The notes: generated from the letters alone by a model not told the origin. A stretch of 64,000 bases of DNA from RGIG1681 sp017467625 (GCA_017467625.1 JAFUSN010000002.1:1-64000); one strand, 5' to 3'. Positions 50,357-59,644 are shown, counted from the stretch's first letter. A program made the numbers and translations.

Positions 50357-52990
50357 ATGGAAACAAGAGATAACAAGTTTAAACTATTTTGTAAAAATCA
50401 TATTGACAGCCTGATTGTTGTTGGCGTCATTTTTGTTTTATTTAACATTTTTTTCTTAATAAATGGTGCATTTCCATACGGAAATGGCACAATTTTATTT
50501 AGCGATTCATATTATCAAATTGGTGAATTTACTCAATATGTTTTCCGAGTTTTTCAAGGTAAGGAAAATTTGTTTTTTACTAATTCACTTGGTGGGAATT
50601 TTGAAGTGTTTTCAACAATTGAATACATGCTTTTAAACCCATTTTACTTGGTTACATTTTTTGGTGGATATGATCATATTTATCAAATGTTTAACATTTC
50701 GCTTGTTTTGATGTTTATGTTCAATGCACTCGTTATGATTTGGTTTACAAGAAAGCACTTTAAAAATGTTAGAACACTTTATCGTATTTTACTTACAATT
50801 TTGTTTACCTTTTCTGCATATTTTTTGCTTAACTACGCTTTTGTTACCTGGCTCATTTATCCTGGAATTTTAATTCTCGTTATTGATGCATTTATTGAGC
50901 TTGTTAAAAATGGCAAAATTGCTAGGTTTTCAATTTTAATGACATGGTATGTTATCACAAGTTTTTCAGTTGGAATTTTTACAAATTTGATTTTGTTTTT
51001 AATTATAACCGTTTTTGTTGGCTTTTTAATTCCCAAAAATAATAGAGGTGAAATTTTCAAGAGAGTTTTTGTTGGATATTTATTTGCGGCGATTGCTTCT
51101 GTGATTATTTTGTTCCCATCAATAATGGCAATGATGCAAACCTCAAGAACGATTTCAACAATTGGGGCACTTGCTACTGACAAATTAATTTTCACACCGG
51201 CAACCCTCAATGGTGTGGTTATTGATTTTGTTCCGTTAATTATGTTTTTTGTATATTTATTTACATTGTTGAAAAAAGATAGAAAATCAAGTGAATTTAA
51301 ATTTTTAATTACAACTTTTGCAATTCTAATATTCCCATTGATTTTTAATTTAAGTTTAAATCTTTTAAATGGCGGGGTGTATGCTGGATTTGCAAGCAGA
51401 TTTTACTTTTTGCTTGGAACAATGCTTCATTTGACAACATTTAAAATGATTGATGCCAAACAGGAAAGTAATGTTGCCACAGACTCTAATGTAAAGAGTA
51501 GTAAACCTGTTTTAATCTCTTTAACTTTAATTAGTATTATTGCGGTGATAATTGTTCTTTTTTGGATAGTTACGCAGTATGATGCACTTGGTGCAAATTC
51601 AAAATCACCAGCATACTCCAAAATTGATATATTTAAAGTTTTTGGTTTAATATTTCTTGCGGCATTTTTGCTTTTTGCATTTGTTTCATTTATGACCAAA
51701 CAAAATCAACTTAGTTTCAAAGTGTTTAAAACATTTGGTATTTGTTTAGTTGTTTTTTCAACCATATTAAATTGTTTAACATTCTCATCAAACATGACGA
51801 GTAAATATAATTTAAGTGAAATTAAAGAAATTTCAAAGGAAATGACTCAAAACGAACGGGTTGGGATTAAAAATGGTTATCCAAATGATTTAAATTTCAA
51901 CTCGGAAAATATGTATCTTTTTTCATCGTTAATTCCTAAAGTTTCCAGAGATGCATATGTTTCAATTTCAAAACAAAATTCTGTAACAGCTGTTTATAGC
52001 AAGTATTTTACCATTTTGGCAGATTCTCTTGTTGGTTTAAAATATTATGTTTATGAAGAAGAAATGAATAGACCATATTTAAATTTGATAAAAAAGACTG
52101 AGAATTATTATTTATATGAAAATACTCTTGCTTCGTCGGGCGCGATTTTGTTTAACAGAGATTTTAAATTTGATTCAAAGCTTGGTGTTTACCAAAATTT
52201 TGAAAAATTAAAAGAAAGTTTTGGCGTTTCAGGCGTGCTTTTTAGTGAAGTTGAACCAACGATAACTGAGCTTAAAATTGATGGATACTCTGACTATAAA
52301 GTGATTAACATAAATTATACAGCAAGTGAAGACATTATATTATACTCAAATTTGTATGCCACAAAACCAAATGAAAAGGATGTACCAATCGAACTTAAAA
52401 AATATTCTCCAAATGTAGGGAGAATTGAGACGGAAACTGATTGTGACCTAGTTATGTTAAGTGCTGGCGAAACATACGATAAAAACATTGTTTTGCAAGA
52501 TAGCGACTACAGTAAATTAGAGTTTAATGTGCTTAATTATAATGTTGCAAAAGCTCTTTGTGAAAAATTTCAAGAAAACAGTTTGGAAATAAAAAAATCG
52601 CAAAACTTTGTTTCTGTTTCTGGCACGGTTTCTGAAAATAAAAACCTTGTGGTTTTCTATGTTGATGTGCTTGGAAATGAAATTGAACTTAACGGCACTA
52701 AAGTTGAAAATGCTGAGATTTATTCATCATTCATTTCAGCTGAACTTGAAGCAGGCGAGTTTACACTTAAGGCAACCTACACTTATCCACATTTAAAAAA
52801 GTGGATTTTTGTTGCAGCACTTGGAATTTTGGTTATTGTTGGGCTTGCAATTTGCTATAAATTTACAAAATTTAAACACATAAATGTAGTTATGCCGGGG
52901 TTATTTTATGGCGTTTCAATTGCAATTTTGTCGATTTTTTACTTATTTGGTTTAATTTTAACTTTTTATAGAATTATACTTTTAATTTAA
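50357..52990 (+). CDS. YfhO-family polytopic membrane protein
   Basis: 877 residues from ATG 50357. About 13-14 membrane helices, with a large extracytoplasmic region (about 490-825) between the last helices. It resembles the YfhO/GT-C-like family, in which proteins transfer sugars to lipid-linked or wall polymers. Early external loop with PYGNGTILFSDSYYQ fits this group. Leaderless start; the upstream ATT-type starts are in the -10 region. Substrate unknown. Located in a region with GT8 and GT87-like genes. Confidence 0.82.
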   Translation: METRDNKFKLFCKNHIDSLIVVGVIFVLFNIFFLINGAFPYGNGTILFSDSYYQIGEFTQYVFRVFQGKENLFFTNSLGGNFEVFSTIEYMLLNPFYLVTFFGGYDHIYQMFNISLVLMFMFNALVMIWFTRKHFKNVRTLYRILLTILFTFSAYFLLNYAFVTWLIYPGILILVIDAFIELVKNGKIARFSILMTWYVITSFSVGIFTNLILFLIITVFVGFLIPKNNRGEIFKRVFVGYLFAAIASVIILFPSIMAMMQTSRTISTIGALATDKLIFTPATLNGVVIDFVPLIMFFVYLFTLLKKDRKSSEFKFLITTFAILIFPLIFNLSLNLLNGGVYAGFASRFYFLLGTMLHLTTFKMIDAKQESNVATDSNVKSSKPVLISLTLISIIAVIIVLFWIVTQYDALGANSKSPAYSKIDIFKVFGLIFLAAFLLFAFVSFMTKQNQLSFKVFKTFGICLVVFSTILNCLTFSSNMTSKYNLSEIKEISKEMTQNERVGIKNGYPNDLNFNSENMYLFSSLIPKVSRDAYVSISKQNSVTAVYSKYFTILADSLVGLKYYVYEEEMNRPYLNLIKKTENYYLYENTLASSGAILFNRDFKFDSKLGVYQNFEKLKESFGVSGVLFSEVEPTITELKIDGYSDYKVININYTASEDIILYSNLYATKPNEKDVPIELKKYSPNVGRIETETDCDLVMLSAGETYDKNIVLQDSDYSKLEFNVLNYNVAKALCEKFQENSLEIKKSQNFVSVSGTVSENKNLVVFYVDVLGNEIELNGTKVENAEIYSSFISAELEAGEFTLKATYTYPHLKKWIFVAALGILVIVGLAICYKFTKFKHINVVMPGLFYGVSIAILSIFYLFGLILTFYRIILLI

Positions 52991-53136
52991 ATTCAAATGT
53001 GTTAAAATGAATTCAACAAAAGATAAATGAATTTAGTTCAAAAGAAAATTTTTCGCTAGAGTTTCACAAATGAAAAACAAAAAGAACAAAAGAAGCGGGC
53101 GAAATAAACTAAACAAAATAAACAAAAGATAAAAGG

Positions 53137-53173
53137 TGAGTTGGGGTGGCTCTGGCTGCTCCAATTTTTTTGT
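53137..53173 (+). terminator. Possible terminator
   Basis: TTGG...CCAA with inner GGTGG/CTGCT-type partial pairing, followed by TTTTTTT. It lies between the YfhO-like gene and the next gene. Confidence 0.5.
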
Positions 53174-53231
53174 GCGTATTTGCTTTGGATTATAAAAATT
53201 TTGTGATAAAATAACTTTGTGAGGTGTATAT

Positions 53232-54920
53232 ATGTCAAAACTTCTAAATGCTGCTGATGGAAATGTGCTCAAAGGGGCAAAATTTGTTAAAAATGCAAAG
53301 TTTTATAAGGATATGTTTGCGTTTTATAAAGCTTATGAAGCTATTGTTTCGGCGGACAAAGAAAAACTTCCAAATTATGTTGTTAGCACCGACGGTGAGT
53401 TTTTGCTTGATGGAATTTGTCTTTTCATTAGGAACTATGCCAGTGAATTTGATTTTGAAAGCACAAAACTCACACTAAATTATTTAAAGGTTTTGTATTA
53501 CACCATTGCAAGTTATTCGGCTGATGAAAACTTGCCTGAACTTGATATAATTCAACGGGAATTTGGTGAATATTTAAAGGCGAGTGAAGAGCTTGCAATT
53601 CCAGCAAGAGATGAATATGAAAAACGGAAACAACTTGCAGATGATTGCAAAGCTAAATATGAAAAGGCAAACAATGCTTATGCCCACTATATTATTTCCG
53701 GAAAAATATGTAACATTTTATCAATTTTTTTGATGTGTTTTGGAATTTTTGGAGGAATGATTGCAACATCATTCTACTTTCTTGGCAAATTTGGGCTCAC
53801 GCCAGCAATTGTAACCGCTTCAATTTCGGTTTTAGTTGGTTTTGTTTTATTTTTTGTGCTTAAGTTTTTGAGTAATAGCATTGAAAAAAATTCAGGTGAA
53901 AAATTATACACAATTCAAAGGCAAAAAAAAGCCAAGGATGAAGCCGTTGAACTTTTTAAACAATCACTTGTGAAATATTCAAAAATTGAGTGTGAAAGAT
54001 ATGAATATTCACACAACTTTGCAGTTGAATTGTCGTCTTATTATAAAAAGACATCATTTGATGAAATTTTAAAGAGGGCAAGACAATATAAACTTTTAAC
54101 TTTCAATGTAAAAAATGACATTGAAAACCTATTTCTTTCACAAGCAGGAACTAGAAATGAAATTATCAAAAGTTTAGATATGGTTAAAGCTGATATTGAT
54201 TCAGATAAAATTCTTGCTGAAATTTATGGGAAAATTGTTGATAATGATTGGTTATACTTTGATTCTTCAGTTAGATTCACATTTATAAAAAAATTTATTG
54301 AATTTGCAGAAAAGAGTTTTTCATGGACTCTTTCTTTTGAGGGTAAAGGGATCAATCCATTTGGTGTGAATGTTAAAGAAATTGCCAAAGAGCGTGTTGC
54401 ATATTTAAAGTCTGGAGATTCGCTTTTGGTTAGTTCAAAATTTGATGCGCTTATGAAAACTTCCCACATAAAAAACTCAAAGAAGTTTAATGTTAAAAAT
54501 GTTTCAAGTGCAGATGAGCTTAGGTCAGTTAAACTTGAATATTTAAATCACTTTTTAAGTTATGCAAATCTTCAAAAATTCAACAATTTATTTTATGATA
54601 CAAAAATTGAGGGCGATGCAAGTGTGAGCGAAGAAATTGTTGAACAAAATAAAAAAATTCCAATTTCAGTTATGCTGAACATAAAAATGCTTGAGTTTAA
54701 GCTGGGGCTTGAAAACAGTGATTTCCAACTCATCAATAAAATTGCAGAAGATATTGAAAAAAGAGCGGTTGGAAAAATGGTTAACATTGCTGGTTCAAGA
54801 TATGATATGTTAAAAACTGAGAACGATTTGCGAGATAACTTAATTAAAAGCATTGAAGATTTTGGTGATTACATAAAATATTGGGTTGGCGAGAATTGTT
54901 ATGTGGCATATAAATTTTAA
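53232..54920 (+). CDS. Two-TM hypothetical protein
   Basis: 562 residues, not recognised. An N-terminal helical domain of about 155 residues leads to two hydrophobic segments (about 157-180 and 190-212), followed by a long soluble region with helical and charged stretches (QRQKKAKDEAVELFKQ and others). Predicted to be a membrane hairpin with both soluble ends in the cytoplasm. GAGGTG lies before the ATG. Single gene with its own terminator. Confidence 0.78.
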   Translation: MSKLLNAADGNVLKGAKFVKNAKFYKDMFAFYKAYEAIVSADKEKLPNYVVSTDGEFLLDGICLFIRNYASEFDFESTKLTLNYLKVLYYTIASYSADENLPELDIIQREFGEYLKASEELAIPARDEYEKRKQLADDCKAKYEKANNAYAHYIISGKICNILSIFLMCFGIFGGMIATSFYFLGKFGLTPAIVTASISVLVGFVLFFVLKFLSNSIEKNSGEKLYTIQRQKKAKDEAVELFKQSLVKYSKIECERYEYSHNFAVELSSYYKKTSFDEILKRARQYKLLTFNVKNDIENLFLSQAGTRNEIIKSLDMVKADIDSDKILAEIYGKIVDNDWLYFDSSVRFTFIKKFIEFAEKSFSWTLSFEGKGINPFGVNVKEIAKERVAYLKSGDSLLVSSKFDALMKTSHIKNSKKFNVKNVSSADELRSVKLEYLNHFLSYANLQKFNNLFYDTKIEGDASVSEEIVEQNKKIPISVMLNIKMLEFKLGLENSDFQLINKIAEDIEKRAVGKMVNIAGSRYDMLKTENDLRDNLIKSIEDFGDYIKYWVGENCYVAYKF

Positions 54921-54925
54921 AATAA

Positions 54926-54955
54926 AGCAAGAGAATTCTTGCTTTTTTATTTGTG
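54926..54955 (+). terminator. Terminator
   Basis: AAGCAAGAGAATTCTTGCTT palindrome followed by TTTT. Confidence 0.8.
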
Positions 54956-55017
54956 CTTAAATTCAAGTTGCATTTTTGACAGTTTGAATTTATAATTGAT
55001 TAAGTAAGGAGAAAGTT

Positions 55018-56128
55018 ATGTTTGATGTTAATGAACTTAAACTTTTAGAAGAAAGTGCAATTCAAACTATTCACTGTCTTTGACAAGGAAGGGCTTGAAT
55101 TAAAATTAAAAGAACTTGAAAAGGAAGAACAAAATCCTGAAATTTATAAAGATTTTGAAAAAATGAAACAGGTTGGTGTTCAAAAAAAATCGGTTACCTT
55201 AATTCTTGAAAAAATTAACGGTGTTAACGGTGAACTTCAAGATTTAAAGGAAATGTATGAACTTCTAGAGAGCGAAAATGCGAGCGAAGATGAGTGGAAG
55301 GTGTTTGAAAAAGATGTAAAAAAACTATCAAAAGAAATAGATTCACTTTACATTGAAACGCTTTATTCTGGTGAAAATGATATGTGTTCTGCGCTTGTTG
55401 AGCTTCACTCAGGTGCTGGTGGTGAAGAGGCACAAGATTGGACGGATATGCTTCACCGAATGTATTTAAGGTATGCAGAAAAACAAGGTTATTCGGCAAA
55501 GGTTGTAAACTATTTGTATGGTGACGGCGCTGGATATAAGTCCGTTACGCTTTTAATTGAAGGCGAACATGCTTATGGAAATTTAAAGTGCGAAAGGGGT
55601 GTTCATAGGCTTGTTAGAATTTCACCATTTGACGCAAATAAGCGCAGGCACACATCGTTTGCAAGTGTTGAAGTTTCACCGATTATTGAAGAAACAAATT
55701 CAATTGAAATTCGACCTGAAGACATAAAAGTTGACACTTTTAGAAGCGGAGGTGCTGGTGGTCAACATATAAACAAAACTGAATCTGCCGTCCGCATTAC
55801 TCACATCCCAACTGGAATTATTGTTGCTTGTCAAAATGAAAGAAGTCAAACGCAAAACAAAGAGTTTGCAATGAAAATGCTTTATGCAAAGCTTGCTGAA
55901 AAAAGAGAGCGTGAAAAGGAGGCTGAAAGACAGGCAAAACTTGGACTTCAAATGAAAATTGAGTGGGGAAGTCAAATTAGATCGTATGTGCTTTGCCCAT
56001 ACACAATGGTAAAGGACCATAGAACCAATTTTGAGGTTGGGGATGCTGATGCGGTGCTTGATGGAGAAATTCAGCCATTTATCAATGCAAAATTGAAATT
56101 TGATAAATCAAATGAAAAGTTGAATTAA
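55018..56128 (+). CDS. prfB: Peptide chain release factor 2 with programmed +1 frameshift
   Basis: RF2, which reads TAA and TGA. The first frame covers 21 codons from ATG 55018 to CTT, then TGA at 55081-55083; a +1 shift on CTT TGA C gives the rest to 56128 (369 residues in total). The SPF recognition tripeptide (RISPFDANKRR) and the GGQ motif (SGGAGGQHINKTESAV) are intact. Autoregulated: low RF2 favours frameshifting. The usual AGGGGG stimulator upstream of the slip codon is absent here. AAGGAG precedes the ATG. Confidence 0.95.
55078..55084 (+). promoter_or_regulatory. RF2 programmed frameshift site CTTTGAC
   Basis: CTT TGA C, the classic slip site. The sequence before it is ATTCACTGT, with no Shine-Dalgarno-like element 3 to 6 bases upstream, unlike the standard bacterial site. 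Confidence 0.9.
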
Positions 56129-56139
56129 AGAGGAAAATA

Positions 56140-57159
56140 ATGAAAAAAGATGTGCTTATTTTAGGAATTGAATCAAGTTGTGACGAGACTTCTGTTTCAG
56201 TTGTAAAAAATGGAAGAGAGGTGCTTTCAAATATAATTTCATCACAAATTGACATTCATAAGCTTTATGGCGGGGTTGTGCCAGAAATTGCTTCAAGAAA
56301 CCATGTTATGAATATTGATGGGGTTTATGAAGAAGCACTTAAAACAGCAGGTGTTACAATTGATGACATTGATGCAATTGCAGTAACTTATGGTGCTGGC
56401 CTTTTGGGTGCGTTAATTGTTGGTGTCAACTTTGCAAAAGCACTTGCCTATGCAACCAAAAAGCCGCTTATTGCGGTTAATCACATTGAGGGTCATATTG
56501 CGGCCAACTATATTGCTCATGCGGAACTTGAGCCACCTTTTGCGTGTTTAATTGTTTCTGGCGGGCACACAGCGCTTGTTAAAATGGATTCATACACAAG
56601 TCGTAAACTTATTGGAACAACCACTGATGATGCCATTGGTGAGGCTTTTGATAAAGTTGCTCGTGAATGTGGGCTTGAATATCCAGGTGGACCAAATGTT
56701 CAAAAACAGGCTGAAAAAGGCTCGGCGAATATAACTTTCACTGGAATGTTGAAGGAAAAAATTACTGATTTTAATTTTTCATACAGCGGCTTAAAAACAG
56801 CTGTTATAAATTATATTCACAACAAAAAACAAAGGGGCGAAGAAGTTAACGTTCCTGACATTTGTGCAAGTTTTCAGGAAGAGGCTGTTTCACAGGTTGT
56901 AAATAAATCTGTTTTTGCGCTTAAAAAGTTTGGTTTTGACAAAATTGTTTTAGCTGGGGGAGTGTCGGCAAATTCAAGGCTGCGTAGTATGATGGATGAA
57001 AAGGCTTCTGCGGTGAATGCAAAGGTTTATTATCCACCAGTAAAACTTTGCACTGATAATGCTGCAATGATTGCTGCTGCTGGCTACTATAATTTCATGG
57101 CTGGCAAATCTATTGTTGATCCAAAAGAACTGGCACCAACCAGCAACATTGCACTTTAA
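56140..57159 (+). CDS. tsaD: tRNA threonylcarbamoyladenosine (t6A) synthesis protein
   Basis: 339 residues, Kae1/YgjD family. It transfers the threonylcarbamoyl group to A37 of ANN-reading tRNAs, with TsaB and TsaE. N-terminal IESSCDETSVSVV, metal-binding HxxxH in NHIEGHIAANY, SGGHTALV, and C-terminal GVSANSRLR with DNAAMIAAAGYYN. AGAGG before the ATG, and it lies 11 bases after prfB, so it may be cotranscribed. Partner genes are not in this window. Confidence 0.95.
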   Translation: MKKDVLILGIESSCDETSVSVVKNGREVLSNIISSQIDIHKLYGGVVPEIASRNHVMNIDGVYEEALKTAGVTIDDIDAIAVTYGAGLLGALIVGVNFAKALAYATKKPLIAVNHIEGHIAANYIAHAELEPPFACLIVSGGHTALVKMDSYTSRKLIGTTTDDAIGEAFDKVARECGLEYPGGPNVQKQAEKGSANITFTGMLKEKITDFNFSYSGLKTAVINYIHNKKQRGEEVNVPDICASFQEEAVSQVVNKSVFALKKFGFDKIVLAGGVSANSRLRSMMDEKASAVNAKVYYPPVKLCTDNAAMIAAAGYYNFMAGKSIVDPKELAPTSNIAL

Positions 57160-57176
57160 TAGAGGTGTCATGCCCT

Positions 57177-57192
57177 TAACGCGCGCGCGTTA
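57177..57192. repeat. CG-alternating perfect palindrome
   Basis: TAACGCGCGCGCGTTA, a perfect 16-base palindrome with a 12-base ACGCGCGCGCGT core of alternating purine-pyrimidine, between tsaD and the rpmG promoter. It may be a Z-DNA tract, a protein site or a hairpin. Confidence 0.7.
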
Positions 57193-57224
57193 TAAAATAT
57201 TTCAAAATAAAGTCAAATTTTCTA

Positions 57225-57253
57225 TTGACAGAAAAGGAGGCTTGTGATATTAT
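57225..57253 (+). promoter_or_regulatory. Promoter of rpmG-secE-nusG-rplKA
   Basis: TTGACA (57225-57230), 17-base spacer, TATTAT (57248-57253). Confidence 0.75.
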
Positions 57254-57260
57254 ATGATAG

Positions 57261-57292
57261 CACCTACCGCGATGGCAAGGTGTTAATTTTTT
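57261..57292 (+). promoter_or_regulatory. 5'-terminal hairpin / possible attenuator of rpmG operon
   Basis: CACCT...AGGTG stem with inner CC/GG pair, followed by TTAATTTTTT. It is at the predicted 5' end of the transcript, a short terminator-like structure before the AGGAG of rpmG. Confidence 0.45.
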
Positions 57293-57305
57293 GAGGAGAA
57301 AAATT

Positions 57306-57455
57306 ATGAGAAATAGAATTACACTTGAATGCACAGAATGTAAGAGTCGTAACTACGATACCTACAAAAACAAAAAGAATGACCCAGACAGATTGACATT
57401 CACAAAATATTGCCCAGTATGCAAAAAACACACAGCTCATAAAGAATCAAAGTAA
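57306..57455 (+). CDS. rpmG: 50S ribosomal protein L33
   Basis: 49 residues with the L33 pattern and two zinc-binding pairs, CTEC (9-12) and CPVC (36-39), so it is the zinc-containing C+ form. GAGGAG lies 8 bases before the ATG. First gene of the rpmG-secE-nusG operon, the normal arrangement. Confidence 0.96.
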   Translation: MRNRITLECTECKSRNYDTYKNKKNDPDRLTFTKYCPVCKKHTAHKESK

Positions 57456-57468
57456 GTAGGAGAGCGAA

Positions 57469-57810
57469 ATGGCAAAAAATAAAAACAAGCTACCAGCAAG
57501 CAGTGAAATGGAAAAGTCTGATGAAGTTTTATCTGTAAAGCAAAAACCTTCAAAAGAAGAAATTAAAGCTGCAAAAAAAGCTGAGAAAGAAAAAGCACAA
57601 AAGCAAAACGCAAAAAAACAAAGAGAAAAGGTTAAGAGAAACAGAGCAAAGGAAACTGTTTCAGAACTTAAAAAAGTTTCTTGGCCAACCTTTGGAAAAG
57701 CTGCAAAACAAACAGGTGCAGTTTTGGTTGTTGTTGCTATTTTTACGCTTGTCGTTTTAGGTATTGATACGCTTCTTGCTTGGCTTTTGAAACTGATTAT
57801 TAATATATAA
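57469..57810 (+). CDS. secE: Preprotein translocase subunit SecE
   Basis: 113 residues. A long lysine/alanine-rich N-terminus (about 1-65) precedes the conserved SecE segment with ELKKVSWPTFGKAAKQTG and one membrane helix at about 84-106. It stabilises SecY. The charged N-terminal extension is longer than in B. subtilis. Between rpmG and nusG. Confidence 0.93.
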   Translation: MAKNKNKLPASSEMEKSDEVLSVKQKPSKEEIKAAKKAEKEKAQKQNAKKQREKVKRNRAKETVSELKKVSWPTFGKAAKQTGAVLVVVAIFTLVVLGIDTLLAWLLKLIINI

Positions 57811-57827
57811 TTTAGAAGGATAAGAAC

Positions 57828-58367
57828 ATGATTGATTTATCAAAGTTAGATGAGCCAAAGTGGTATGTGCTTCACACATTCACTGGCTATGAAGCAATGG
57901 CAGTTGACAGTCTTAATAAATGTATTGCAAAAAACAATCTTCAAGACTACATTTTGGAAGTTAGAATTCCAATGGAAACAGTTATTGAAGAAGGCAAAAA
58001 TGGAAAGAAAAAGGCTGTTGAGAAAAAACTTTTCCCTTGCTATATCTTGATAAAAATGAGATATACTGATAGCCTTTGGCACACAATTGTCAACACAAGG
58101 GGTGTTACTGGTTTTGTTGGTCCTCAAGGTCGTCCACTTCCACTCACAGAAGAGGAAGTTAAAAAGATGAAACTTGAAAAGACAGTTGTTGACATTAAAG
58201 TTGAACCAGGTCAAAAAGTTAAGATGATTGATGGTGCTCTTGAAGGTTTTGTTGGAACAGTTATCTCAGTTGACAGTGAAAATGGAAAATGCAAAGCTGA
58301 AGTTGAAATGTTTGGCAGACCAACAGCTGTTGATGTTGATTTATCACAAATTGAAATTCTTGATTAA
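57828..58367 (+). CDS. nusG: Transcription termination/antitermination factor NusG
   Basis: 179 residues. NGN domain (WYVLHTFTGYEAMAVDSL... CYILIKMRYTDSLWHTIVNT) and KOW domain (about 125-178; GQKVKMIDGALEGFVGTVIS). It modulates RNA polymerase pausing. Same operon as secE and, after a 105-base leader, rplK-rplA. Confidence 0.96.
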   Translation: MIDLSKLDEPKWYVLHTFTGYEAMAVDSLNKCIAKNNLQDYILEVRIPMETVIEEGKNGKKKAVEKKLFPCYILIKMRYTDSLWHTIVNTRGVTGFVGPQGRPLPLTEEEVKKMKLEKTVVDIKVEPGQKVKMIDGALEGFVGTVISVDSENGKCKAEVEMFGRPTAVDVDLSQIEILD

Positions 58368-58402
58368 TTTGTTATATTCGGGTTGCCGCCCGTTTATATA
58401 AA

Positions 58403-58439
58403 GTGGGAGAGGTAAATTTTTCATGCCTCAACAAACCAC
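58403..58439 (+). promoter_or_regulatory. Candidate L1-type leader before rplK
   Basis: GTGG ... CCAC and inner GAGG ... CCTC pairings with a GTGGGAG start, similar in layout to autoregulatory L1-binding leaders upstream of rplK-rplA. A further hairpin ATCCTAAAGTTTAGGAT lies at 58442-58460 directly before the Shine-Dalgarno. Confidence 0.45.
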
Positions 58440-58472
58440 ATTATCCTAAAGTTTAGGATAAAGGAGAAATTT

Positions 58473-58904
58473 ATGGCAGCAAAAAAGAAAATTAAAGCAG
58501 TCGTAAAAATCCAAATTCCTGCTGGAAAAGCAACCGCAGGTCCTCCAATTGGTTCAAGTCTTGGACCTCATGGAATTAACATTGGTCAATTTGTTAAGGA
58601 TTTTAACGATAAAACTGCAGGACAAGCTGGACTTGTTATTCCAGTTGTCATGACTATCTATGAAGATAGAAGTTTTGAATTTATTTTGAAGACACCACCT
58701 GTAGCCGTTCTTATTTTAAAAGAACTTGGAATGGAAAAGGGTTCAGGTTCTCCAAAAGCAACAAAAGTCGGAAAACTTACCGCAGCTCAAGTTGAGAAAA
58801 TTGCAAAAATTAAATTACCAGATCTCAACACAACAAGCTTAGAATCAGCTAAGAGCATGGTTAAGGGAACTGCTCGTTCAATGGGCGTTACAGTAGTAGA
58901 CTAG
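58473..58904 (+). CDS. rplK: 50S ribosomal protein L11
   Basis: 143 residues, full length. N-terminal IKIQIPAGKATAGPPIGSSL-type region with conserved PPxGxxLG pattern, and the C-terminal rRNA-binding domain ending in GTARSMGVTVV. It forms the GTPase-associated centre. rplA follows 10 bases later. Confidence 0.97.
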   Translation: MAAKKKIKAVVKIQIPAGKATAGPPIGSSLGPHGINIGQFVKDFNDKTAGQAGLVIPVVMTIYEDRSFEFILKTPPVAVLILKELGMEKGSGSPKATKVGKLTAAQVEKIAKIKLPDLNTTSLESAKSMVKGTARSMGVTVVD

Positions 58905-58914
58905 GAGGCAGATT

Positions 58915-59604
58915 ATGAAACACGGAAAGAATTACGAAAACGCAGCAAAGAAAATTGAAGCAGGCAAACTTTATGAGCCAGCTGATGCTCTTGGACTTGC
59001 AATTGAAACCGCTCCAGCAAAGTTTGATGAAACAATTGAAATTCACATTCGTTTAGGTGTTGACCCAAGATCAGCAGATCAACAAGTTCGTGGAAGTGTT
59101 GTTCTTCCAAACGGAACTGGTAAAACAGCAAAAGTTGTTGTTATTGCTAAAGGCGATAAAGCTGATGCAGCAAAAGCAGCAGGTGCTGATGTAGTTGGTG
59201 CAGAAGAAATTATTGACAAAATCATGAAAGAAAACTGGCTTGATTTTGATGTATGTATCACAACCCCAGACATGATGGGACTCGTTGGAAGATGTGCTCG
59301 TGTTCTTGGACCTAGAGGACTTATGCCAAACCCAAAAAGTGGAACAGTTACAATGGATGTTGAAAAAGCAATTCATGATGTTAAAGCTGGTAAGGTTGAA
59401 TACAGAGTTGACAAATTTGGTATTGTTCATGCCGCAATTGGTAAAAAGAGTTTTGGTGTTGAAAAACTCCTTGAAAACTATGACACATTTGTTGATGCAA
59501 TTGTTAAAGCAAAACCACAAGCTGCAAAAGGACAATATATTAAATCTGTTAATGTTGCAAGCACAATGGGACCTGGAGTTAAAGTTATTTACAGAGTTAA
59601 ATAG
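58915..59604 (+). CDS. rplA: 50S ribosomal protein L1
   Basis: 229 residues with the two-domain L1 fold. Recognisable pieces are VLPNGTGKTAKVVVIA, RVLGPRGLMPNPKSGTVT and the ending INVASTMGPGVKV-like VNVASTMGPGVKV. It binds 23S rRNA and usually represses its own operon. Strong terminator after it. Confidence 0.97.
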   Translation: MKHGKNYENAAKKIEAGKLYEPADALGLAIETAPAKFDETIEIHIRLGVDPRSADQQVRGSVVLPNGTGKTAKVVVIAKGDKADAAKAAGADVVGAEEIIDKIMKENWLDFDVCITTPDMMGLVGRCARVLGPRGLMPNPKSGTVTMDVEKAIHDVKAGKVEYRVDKFGIVHAAIGKKSFGVEKLLENYDTFVDAIVKAKPQAAKGQYIKSVNVASTMGPGVKVIYRVK

Positions 59605-59614
59605 TTTTAAAGTT

Positions 59615-59644
59615 AAAAGCCTAGGTATGTCTAGGCTTTTTTTA
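59615..59644 (+). terminator. rplA terminator
   Basis: AAAAGCCTAG / CTAGGCTTTT stem with six-base loop and T-run. It separates rplKA from rplJL. Confidence 0.9.

Noticed and set aside
53070..53132. 20-codon highly basic frame (KNKKNKRSGRNK...)
   Set aside because: No Shine-Dalgarno at the right distance and low-complexity AAA/AAC codons; likely chance in an A-rich spacer.
55055..55081. Start of RF2 at 55055 in the second frame
   Set aside because: The canonical CTT TGA C shift and the good Shine-Dalgarno at 55018 explain the gene as a frameshifted RF2 instead.
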